This document shows, piece by piece, positions 58,394-64,000 of a stretch of DNA of 64,000 nucleotides (position 1 is the stretch's first letter; every line of letters begins with the position of its first letter). Made by a program: the position numbers and the translations under genes. The notes below the pieces were generated by a model. It saw nothing but the letters and a program-made list of their open reading frames with translations. It did not search any database and was not told where the DNA came from. Origin of the DNA: Bacilli bacterium (GTDB lineage: Bacteria; Bacillota_I; Bacilli_A; RF39; UBA660); assembly GCA_017548925.1 (NCBI GenBank), contig JAFYYX010000001.1, positions 734,852-798,851 on the forward strand, read 5' to 3'.

Positions 58394-58807
58394 CTAATTA
58401 TTATATTTAGCGTAAGCTCGATTATTTTTTATATAAATTGTTATGCTTTTATCTAGCATGCTTGAATCATCTCTTGGATCAAGAATATCATTACCTTTTA
58501 TATCATTATCTTTAGTAACATACCCATTATTAAGTAAGTCTCTAACCGTTACAGTTACTGCTGGATATGAATTATTAGTATCAGGATCAGTATACGTAGA
58601 TCCATTAGATGAATATAAAATAATTTCTTTATAATCATCACCATATTCTTTGGCAGCATTTAAAATTAACTCTATTTTAGTATTATAATCTTTTTGATGA
58701 AATTTTTTATCAGCATATCTAATTGTTGGAATTGCAATAAGTAAAACAATACTTATTAGTGCAATTACAGCAAGTAATTCAACAAATGTAAACCCTTTTT
58801 TATTCAT
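58394..58807 (-). CDS. Type IV prepilin-like protein
   Basis: A 137-residue protein with the class III-style prepilin N-terminus KKGFTFVELLAVIALISIVL: Gly-Phe cleavage/methylation site, Glu at position 5 of the mature form and a hydrophobic helix. The rest is a small outer domain with acidic, Asn-rich stretches and no obvious disulfide. It may be a pseudopilin of a competence-type (ComG) or type II-like system, but no other pilus genes lie nearby. The ATG at 58807 follows AAGGTGAT. Confidence 0.8.
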   Translation of the reverse strand: MNKKGFTFVELLAVIALISIVLLIAIPTIRYADKKFHQKDYNTKIELILNAAKEYGDDYKEIILYSSNGSTYTDPDTNNSYPAVTVTVRDLLNNGYVTKDNDIKGNDILDPRDDSSMLDKSITIYIKNNRAYAKYNN

Positions 58808-58846
58808 ATTAATCACCTTCTATTAGTATACCATATTTTTTGTAAT

Positions 58847-59305
58847 TTATCTTGTATTATGATTTCTTGAGTGCATTTCAAGTGCAGTTTTAACACTTAA
58901 ATATAAATCAGGATCAAATTGTCTTAATCTCGTATTAACGTCTCTATATATAGTCCAAACTGTTTCACCAAGCTTAGTTGCAATTGATTCAATTGAATAA
59001 CCATTTAAAACTAAGTTTGCCGCAGTTAATACTCTTTTTTTAACATTTATATCTTTTAGTGATTTAGCTTTCTTAGCTTCAATTAAACTATCAATTTCTT
59101 CAACTTTTTCAGGATGTTTATTTTTATACCTTTGAATATAATCAGAAACTGTAGCGTTACTTATTTTAAAACCATATAAACTATTATTTGAAATAATAGT
59201 TGATATTTGTCTTGTTGAATATTCTTCTTCACTTAAAAACAAATCTCCAACTATTTCTATTCTTCTATCTCTTTCAACAAAATCATCATGTAAATTATCA
59301 GCCAT
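58847..59305 (-). CDS. SpoIIID-like DNA-binding protein with two helix-turn-helix modules
   Basis: A 152-residue protein. The C-terminal half (RVLTAANLVLNGYSIESIAT, then TVWTIYRDVNTRLRQFDPDL and VKTALEMHSRNHNTR) follows the SpoIIID pattern (TVRxxAxxFGVSKSTVHKD, TERLxxxxPxLxxxV, LxxxxxxRH). The N-terminal half (YSTRQISTIISNNSLYGFKI, then SNATVSDYIQRYKNKHPEKV) looks like a second, related HTH. In Bacillus SpoIIID regulates mother-cell genes during sporulation. A CotE-like gene lies 0.8 kb away. Confidence 0.7.
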   Translation of the reverse strand: MADNLHDDFVERDRRIEIVGDLFLSEEEYSTRQISTIISNNSLYGFKISNATVSDYIQRYKNKHPEKVEEIDSLIEAKKAKSLKDINVKKRVLTAANLVLNGYSIESIATKLGETVWTIYRDVNTRLRQFDPDLYLSVKTALEMHSRNHNTR

Positions 59306-59339
59306 CTTAAAACACCCTATAATAATTTTACCATAAAAA

Positions 59340-59364
59340 AATGATTTCTTTTAAAGAAATCATT
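59340..59364 (-). terminator. Terminator of the rpsP-khpA operon
   Basis: Stem ATGATTTCTTT with its complement around one base, followed by TTTTTTTATGG on the minus strand; it abuts the khpA stop codon. Confidence 0.75.
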
Positions 59365-59608
59365 AAAAAGAATCAATATTTAACTTAATCTTTTTGTTAT
59401 CATGTAAATAAGCATAAGCTTGAACAATAGTTCTAAGAGAATTTGCCATACGTCCATTTTTACCAATTACAGCACCTTTATCATTATCAGATACAATAAT
59501 TTCTAAAATTTGAGCATCATCTTCTCCACCGAAACTTTGTACTTTAACCATTTCTGGTTCTTTAACAATACTTTTTACAAGTTCTTCAGTAAATGTAACT
59601 ATATCCAT
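59363..59608 (-). CDS. khpA: KH-domain RNA-binding protein KhpA
   Basis: An 81-residue protein with the KH motif GAVIGKNGRMANSLRTIV (about 49-66). KhpA pairs with KhpB and binds RNA, affecting cell division and growth in Gram-positives. The gene starts 2 nt after rpsP, the standard rpsP-khpA arrangement. RBS AGGTAAATAATT. Confidence 0.92.
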   Translation of the reverse strand: MDIVTFTEELVKSIVKEPEMVKVQSFGGEDDAQILEIIVSDNDKGAVIGKNGRMANSLRTIVQAYAYLHDNKKIKLNIDSF

Positions 59609-59610
59609 AA

Positions 59611-60030
59611 TTATTTACCTGCTTTTTTAGTAGTTGTTGTTTTCTTTGCAGTAGTAGTTTTTTTAGCAGTAGAAGCTTTAGCAGTTGCAGCTTTTTTAGC
59701 TGGAGCTTTTTTAGGAGCTTCTTCTTTAACTACTTCTTTCTTAGTTTCTTTTTTTACTTCTTTTTTAGCTTTAGATGCAGCAAATTTAGCCATGATACCT
59801 TTACTAGCTAAAATACTTCTAACAGTATCAGTTGGTTGAGCACCATTTGAAAGCCATTTTAATGCTTTTTCTTCATCGATAGTAACATCTGCATCTTTCT
59901 TAATTGGATCATATGTTCCTACAGTTTCAATGAAACGTCCATCTCTTGGGAATCTTGAATCAGCAGCAACTATACGATAGAAAGGTTTTTGTTTAGAACC
60001 CATTCTTTTTAATCTTAATTTTACAGCCAT
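59611..60030 (-). CDS. rpsP: Ribosomal protein bS16 with a long Ala/Lys/Thr tail
   Basis: A 139-residue protein. The first 80 residues are bS16 ([43 protein letters not shown]). The rest is a low-complexity tail of Lys, Ala and Thr ([14 protein letters not shown], then [14 protein letters not shown]), longer than the usual 80-90-residue protein. Basic Ala/Lys tails on ribosomal proteins occur in several AT-rich bacteria. RBS GGAGG. Confidence 0.95.
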   Translation of the reverse strand: MAVKLRLKRMGSKQKPFYRIVAADSRFPRDGRFIETVGTYDPIKKDADVTIDEEKALKWLSNGAQPTDTVRSILASKGIMAKFAASKAKKEVKKETKKEVVKEEAPKKAPAKKAATAKASTAKKTTTAKKTTTTKKAGK

Positions 60031-60103
60031 TATTAAATACCTCCTCTAACGCATATTATTTTATCTAAATTTATATTAAATGTCAACTATTTTTGGTTAA
60101 CAT

Positions 60104-60628
60104 CTAATCTAAATATTCTGTATCTATTTGCTCAACAACTTCATCTATTTTATCATCATCATAAATTTCTTCATAATCATCTTCATCTTCTTCAATAGTT
60201 ACTTTAATTTTACCTTCCCCAACAATCTCAACACCCATTTCTTTTTCAACTACTAAACTTACTTCATTACCATTTATTTTTACATCACTAACTGTTGGTT
60301 GTTTTAAACTTCTAACAATGATTTCAGATTCATCATTGAATTCACTTTCACTTTTTATAGGTACATTCATTGAATCTGTATAATTAAATGTTTTGGAAGT
60401 TACTGCAGTTTTATGATCACTATCATACGAATACCAAACATTTACATCAAATGACCCATTTATTTTAACTAATCCTTTATCACTAAGTCCTTTAAATGCA
60501 TGATTAATTACCCAACAGCCTAAAACTGTACTAGGCATTTGTTCTGGATTAATAACAATATTATTTTTGCTTGTTTTTTTTGCTTTTCCTATTACTGTTT
60601 TCGTTACAATTTCTTTATAACTAGCCAT
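60104..60628 (-). CDS. cotE: CotE-like outer spore coat morphogenetic protein
   Basis: A 174-residue protein aligning with B. subtilis CotE: YKEIVTKTVIGKAKKTSKNN, then LGCWVINHAFKG, INGSFDVNVWYSY, VRSLKQPTV and the acidic C-terminus (EEDEDDYEEIYDDDKIDE). CotE builds the outer coat of Bacillus spores. In CotE the pattern is EIxTKAVxxKGxKxxK, LGGWVINH, xYDINVWYSY, VLQQPN. A strong RBS (AAGGGGG) is present. No sigma factor site is identified. It strongly suggests that the organism, or a close ancestor, sporulates. Confidence 0.88.
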   Translation of the reverse strand: MASYKEIVTKTVIGKAKKTSKNNIVINPEQMPSTVLGCWVINHAFKGLSDKGLVKINGSFDVNVWYSYDSDHKTAVTSKTFNYTDSMNVPIKSESEFNDESEIIVRSLKQPTVSDVKINGNEVSLVVEKEMGVEIVGEGKIKVTIEEDEDDYEEIYDDDKIDEVVEQIDTEYLD

Positions 60629-60730
60629 TTTTATCCCCCTTTTAATATAATCTATGCTTATACCTATAAAATTGTGCCCAAAAATATTTTTTATTTGTTA
60701 TAATATTATTTATAAGATGGAGGAAGTATT

Positions 60731-61096
60731 ATGGATTGCTTATTTTGTAAAATTGTTAGTGGTGAAATACCATCAAAAAAAATATATGAAGATGACTTAG
60801 TAATTGGTATTTTAGATATAAACCCTAATGGTGAAGGACATACATTAATTATTCCTAAAAAACACTACGCAGATTATAAAGAACTACCTGATGATTTATT
60901 AGTACATATTTATAAAGTTGCTGATAAGATAAGTGATAAGTTAGAAGAAAAACTTCAAAAACACAGAGTATCATTTATATTTAATTATCTTGATGCTCAA
61001 GAGATTAAACACTTTCACTTACATATAGTACCTGCATTTGGAAAAGAAATTACAAAATCACAAGACGAAGTTTATGAATTAATGAAAGAGGAATAA
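60731..61096 (+). CDS. hit: HIT-family hydrolase
   Basis: A 121-residue HIT protein. CLFCKIVSGEIPSKKIYEDD begins the fold, and the catalytic triad HFHLHIVP is at about 98-105 (HxHxH). Such enzymes cleave nucleotide phosphoramidates or AMP-lysine. The N-terminal CxxC with other residues may bind zinc. RBS GGAGG. It is followed 2 nt later by capA and probably cotranscribed. Confidence 0.93.
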   Translation: MDCLFCKIVSGEIPSKKIYEDDLVIGILDINPNGEGHTLIIPKKHYADYKELPDDLLVHIYKVADKISDKLEEKLQKHRVSFIFNYLDAQEIKHFHLHIVPAFGKEITKSQDEVYELMKEE

Positions 61097-61098
61097 AA

Positions 61099-62316
61099 AT
61101 GGGAAAAAGAAAAAGTAAATTAAAGCCATGGTTTAAAACCCTTTTATTTATTTTTGCTTTAGTTATTCTTGGAACATTCTTAGCACTTAAGTTTACAGGA
61201 AATAATGAAAGTAAAAGTAATAATAATAAATCTAAAGATAAACCTGCAGTAAAAGAAACTAAAAAAGTTTATAAACTATCTATGATTATGGCTGGAGATG
61301 CATTACTACACGGATATTTAAATACAGATGCTAAACAATCTGATGGAACATATAACTACATGAAAATGTTTAGATATGTTAAAGATTATGTTAAAGATTA
61401 TGATTTAAGATATTGGAATCAAGAAACTATCTTTGGTGGTACAAAATATTCTGATGGATCTAAAAGACCATATTCAGGATATCCAAGATTTAATACTCCA
61501 TCAGCATTTGGTGATAACATGATTGATGATATGGGATTTAATATCGTAACAACTGCTAATAACCATGCAATGGATCAGTATGAATCTGGTTTACTTAACT
61601 CAGTTGAATACTGGAAAACAAAAGATATCTTATGGAATGGTACAGCTGATAGCGAAGAAACAAGAAATAACTTTATTATTAAAGAAAAAAATAATATAAC
61701 ATATGGCATTTTATCATATACAGATCATACTAATGGTCTTCCTGTTCCAAAAGGAAAATCATATTTAGTTAATGTATGGGATGAAGAACAAGCTAAAAAA
61801 GATATAGAAACATTAAGACCACAAGTAGATGTATTAATGGTTGCAATGCACTGGGGAATTGAATATACTCATAAACCTGTTCAAAAACAAAGAGATCAAG
61901 CTAAGTTCTTAGCAGATCAAGGTGTTGATATTATAATTGGATGCCACCCACATGTAATTGAACCAATAGAAAAAATTGTAAATGAAGAAACTGGTAAAGA
62001 AACTATTGTCTTCTACTCTCTTGGTAATTTTATATCTAATCAAACTGATGAAAACACAAGAGTTGGTTTATTTGGAACACTAGATATTACTAAAACTGTT
62101 GAAAAAGGAAAATCTACAATAACTATTGATAATATTGGTGGTGAACTACACTATACTTATAGAGATTTACCATCACACAGAAATTATGTTGTTATTCCAT
62201 TTAGTAATCCAGATATAGCTAAATACTTAAAAAATTATAAAACAGCTTATGAAAAATATAAAAATATCGTTACTGGCGGTAACGAGGAATTTAAAATAGT
62301 TCCATTAAGTGAATAA
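61099..62316 (+). CDS. CapA-family metallophosphoesterase-like protein
   Basis: A 405-residue protein with one N-terminal membrane helix (about 12-30), a Lys/Ser-rich linker and a CapA domain: MIMAGDALLHGYLN, TTANNHAMDQYESGL, GILSYTDHTNG, VAMHWGIEYTH and GCHPHVIEP, SLGNFISNQ. Those Asp, Asn and His residues match the metal-binding pattern of the poly-gamma-glutamate CapA/PgsA family. No capB or capC genes are nearby, so the substrate (poly-glutamate or other wall polymer) is uncertain. It ends in a terminator. Confidence 0.85.
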   Translation: MGKRKSKLKPWFKTLLFIFALVILGTFLALKFTGNNESKSNNNKSKDKPAVKETKKVYKLSMIMAGDALLHGYLNTDAKQSDGTYNYMKMFRYVKDYVKDYDLRYWNQETIFGGTKYSDGSKRPYSGYPRFNTPSAFGDNMIDDMGFNIVTTANNHAMDQYESGLLNSVEYWKTKDILWNGTADSEETRNNFIIKEKNNITYGILSYTDHTNGLPVPKGKSYLVNVWDEEQAKKDIETLRPQVDVLMVAMHWGIEYTHKPVQKQRDQAKFLADQGVDIIIGCHPHVIEPIEKIVNEETGKETIVFYSLGNFISNQTDENTRVGLFGTLDITKTVEKGKSTITIDNIGGELHYTYRDLPSHRNYVVIPFSNPDIAKYLKNYKTAYEKYKNIVTGGNEEFKIVPLSE

Positions 62317-62344
62317 AGTACTGAAGTTAAACCTTCAGTACTTT
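62315..62344. terminator. Terminator of capA, shared with the YjcZ-like gene
   Basis: A 12-bp stem (AAAGTACTGAAG and complement), followed by TTTTTT on the plus strand; it abuts the minus-strand small gene. Confidence 0.85.
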
Positions 62345-62345
62345 T

Positions 62346-62462
62346 TTAATAGAAGAATTTTCCACCTACTATAATAGCCATTAAAATAAATATAATTAAA
62401 ATAATAAAAGCACTATTGCTATTACAGCTTGGTTTATTTCCTCCACAATTTTTGTTGCCCAT
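62346..62462 (-). CDS. YjcZ-type sporulation-associated miniprotein (38 residues)
   Basis: The ORF is too short for ordinary ORF calling. It encodes a Gly/Asn/Ser-rich start with two cysteines (NKNCGG and PSCNSN), then one hydrophobic helix (AFIILIIFILMAIIV) and a short GGKFFY end. It resembles the YjcZ family of tiny spore proteins, whose function is little known. An AAGGAGG RBS is present, a little farther than usual (about 11 bases). Confidence 0.7.
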   Translation of the reverse strand: MGNKNCGGNKPSCNSNSAFIILIIFILMAIIVGGKFFY

Positions 62463-62495
62463 AAATTTAATAAGGCCTCCTTAACTAAAAAAAGA

Positions 62496-62585
62496 CTAAA
62501 TAGCAGCTCCTAATATGATTATAAGTAAAATAAATAACACTAAAATGATAGAAGCACCTAAGCCTCCGCCACAATTAACGTTCAT
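62496..62585 (-). CDS. YjcZ-type sporulation-associated miniprotein (29 residues)
   Basis: Sequence pattern: NVNCGGGLGASIILVLFILL, then IIILGAAI. The Gly-rich start and single helix are typical of YjcZ. RBS AAAGGAGG is six to eight bases before the ATG. It is adjacent to, and upstream of, the 38-residue relative. Both are likely expressed together, possibly under a sporulation sigma factor. Confidence 0.75.
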   Translation of the reverse strand: MNVNCGGGLGASIILVLFILLIIILGAAI

Positions 62586-62708
62586 ATCGATTCCTCCTTT
62601 ATTTGTCTTTTCATTTATATTTTATACAAATAGAAAAATAATGTGATTCTTTGATAACTTGAAAATGATATATGAAGTTGCTATAATAGTTTATGTTTAG
62701 GAGGATTT

Positions 62709-63737
62709 ATGAAAAAGAAATTATTTTTATTAACACTATCTATATTTTTAGTTTGTGGTTGTGGTAAAGTTCCAAAACTAAAAAATGGAGAGGAAGCAGT
62801 TATAACATTTAAAAACGGTGACAAAATTAGTGCTGATGACTTATACAAGGAATTAAAGGAAAAATATGCTCTTGATGCAACAATCAATTTGATTGATACA
62901 AAAATTCTAGAAAAAGAGTTTAAAAATGATGTTGATGATGCTAAAGAATATGCAGAAGATACAATTAAATCAATGGAAAAAAGTTATGATGGAAAAGAAA
63001 AACTTCTAGAAGCTATACAGTACTACACTAGTTTTTCAACTATTGAAGCATACCAAAATTATATTTATATAAATTACTTACAAAATAAAGCTGCTGAAGC
63101 ATATGCTAAAACTATAGTTACTGATAAACAAGTACAAAAATATTTTGAAAAAACATATTTTGGAGATATTTCAATTAATCATATTTTGATTACCCCATCA
63201 GTTAAATCAGGTGCATCAACTGATGATACTAAAAAAGCTGAAGAAGAAGCCAAAAAGAAAGCTGAAGAAGTTATAACTAAATTAAATGAAGCTAAAAAAG
63301 CTGGTAAAGATATTACTGAAGAATTTACTGCTTTAGCTAAAGAATATTCAGATGATTCATCTACTAAGAAAAAAGGTGGAGCTTTAGGTTATATTAACTT
63401 AAATAACTTAGATACAAACTATGATGAACTTGTTAATACTGCTGTAAAACTAAAAGATGGAGAGTACTCTACTAAAGTAATTACTACAGAACTAGGATAT
63501 CATGTTATCTTAAGAGTTAAACAAAAATCTAAAGGAACTTTAAAGGATGCATCAGATAATATTAGAACAATTCTTTCAAAAGATGTATTATCAAGTGAAA
63601 GTAATATTACAGTTAAAGCTATGAAACATTATCGTGAAGAATATGGTGTTAAAATTATCGATAGTGATATAAATTCACAATACAATAAATATATTACTAA
63701 TGCTTTAAATCAAAATACAAAACAAAATAATGAATAA
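62709..63737 (+). CDS. prsA: PrsA-type peptidyl-prolyl isomerase lipoprotein
   Basis: A 342-residue lipoprotein. The signal peptide ends in LVCGCGK, a lipobox with the Cys at about 16-18. The N-terminal foldase region is followed by a parvulin domain (about 155-275: INHILITP, LAKEYSDD, GGALGYIN, ELGYHVILRV). PrsA helps fold exported proteins outside the membrane. It has a strong RBS (TAGGAGG). Confidence 0.93.
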   Translation: MKKKLFLLTLSIFLVCGCGKVPKLKNGEEAVITFKNGDKISADDLYKELKEKYALDATINLIDTKILEKEFKNDVDDAKEYAEDTIKSMEKSYDGKEKLLEAIQYYTSFSTIEAYQNYIYINYLQNKAAEAYAKTIVTDKQVQKYFEKTYFGDISINHILITPSVKSGASTDDTKKAEEEAKKKAEEVITKLNEAKKAGKDITEEFTALAKEYSDDSSTKKKGGALGYINLNNLDTNYDELVNTAVKLKDGEYSTKVITTELGYHVILRVKQKSKGTLKDASDNIRTILSKDVLSSESNITVKAMKHYREEYGVKIIDSDINSQYNKYITNALNQNTKQNNE

Positions 63738-63742
63738 AAAAT

Positions 63743-63771
63743 AAGTATGTAAGATAAAATCTTACATACTT
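63743..63771. terminator. Two-way terminator between prsA and recX
   Basis: A 13-bp stem (AAGTATGTAAGAT and complement) with T-runs on both sides. Confidence 0.85.
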
Positions 63772-64000
63772 TTTATTTCTTCTTCACTATACCCTCTTCT
63801 TAAAAGAAAATTATATATATACTCTTCACTTCTACCTTTTCTTTCTAAATCTTTCTTTATCTTATTCATGTTATTTATAAAAACAGCATTACTATATTTA
63901 TATAAAATATAATTAATTAAATTAAGAGATATTCCTTTACTTAAAAAATAATTAACAATATATTTTTTTCCATACATTTTTATATGAAGAAGAAAATATG
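63762..64000 (-). CDS. recX: RecX regulatory protein, C-terminal part (runs off the right edge)
   Basis: The frame stays open to the window edge, so the ATG at 63977 is probably internal. The visible part, HIKMYGKKYIVNYFLSKGIS followed by LERKGRSEEYIYNFLLRRGY, then SEEEIK, matches the last three-helix repeats of RecX (GxxxIxxxLxxKGI; LxRxGFxxxxI). RecX limits RecA activity. Only about 79 residues are present. Confidence 0.75.
   Translation of the reverse strand, partial: YFLLHIKMYGKKYIVNYFLSKGISLNLINYILYKYSNAVFINNMNKIKKDLERKGRSEEYIYNFLLRRGYSEEEIKSM

Noticed and set aside
1-64000. Reading the window with UGA as tryptophan (code 4)
   Set aside because: UGA serves as the natural stop of nrdG and of the ABC-2 ATPase (ATGA overlap), and tryptophans are encoded by UGG throughout.

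Overview
The window comes from a very AT-rich, low-GC Gram-positive bacterium (Firmicutes, Bacilli-like). It encodes PolC, a PASTA-domain Ser/Thr kinase, RsgA, KhpA, PrsA and a LysR regulator. It also carries spore-associated genes: a CotE-like coat protein, two YjcZ-type miniproteins and a SpoIIID-like regulator. UGA is used as a normal stop (nrdG ends in TGA, and an ABC ATPase overlaps the next gene as ATGA), so this is not a code-4 mollicute. An anaerobic ribonucleotide reductase operon and no visible aerobic counterpart fit an anaerobic, probably gut-associated, organism. Nearly all genes from 1 to 60.6 kb are on the minus strand; the right end (60.7-63.7 kb) is mostly on the plus strand.

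1-15.6 kb is an accessory and defence island. It holds a cut-off DUF3800 gene, a macrodomain gene broken by a stop codon and an unknown gene. Next comes a tight four-gene operon: two paralogous type III DNA methyltransferases, one type III restriction helicase-nuclease and a DUF262/DUF1524 (GmrSD-like) protein. Then follow small single-gene units, each with its own extended -10 promoter, RBS and hairpin terminator: Fic, MmcQ/YjbR, a frameshifted DinD, ORF6N-PLD, TfoX-N and unknowns. Several dispersed palindromes recur between these units.

15.6-20.4 kb carries surface and membrane proteins (a beta-helix-like anchored protein, a small Pro-rich anchored protein, a Cys-rich one), an XRE-TM regulator, a cyclophilin-like lipoprotein and an Mrr-like protein. 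20.4-26.3 kb is an anaerobic ribonucleotide reductase operon with two unusual parts: an NrdD-like paralogue lacking the catalytic cysteines and glycyl-radical domain, and an NrdD fused to a thioredoxin-like domain next to trxB. 26.6-27.6 kb holds a SAM-I riboswitch ahead of a compact MetK.

28-33.5 kb contains a LysR regulator, a MacB-like ABC transporter and a two-component system. An unidentified GC-rich structured RNA candidate with its own promoter and terminator lies at about 33.57-33.70 kb. 34-38 kb has a second DUF3800 gene, an ABC-2 exporter and an XRE regulator with a zinc ribbon. 38-46 kb holds polC and dnaE side by side.

46-64 kb is mostly housekeeping: Sir2, L28, the rlmN-prpC-prkC-rsgA-rpe operon, a lipoprotein serpin, a CDP-alcohol phosphatidyltransferase, fmt, a prepilin, the SpoIIID-like regulator, khpA-rpsP, CotE, a HIT protein, CapA, two YjcZ miniproteins, prsA and the end of recX. 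I see no tRNA, rRNA, CRISPR array or transposase. All calls were made by eye; names rest on motif and family recognition without a database search.
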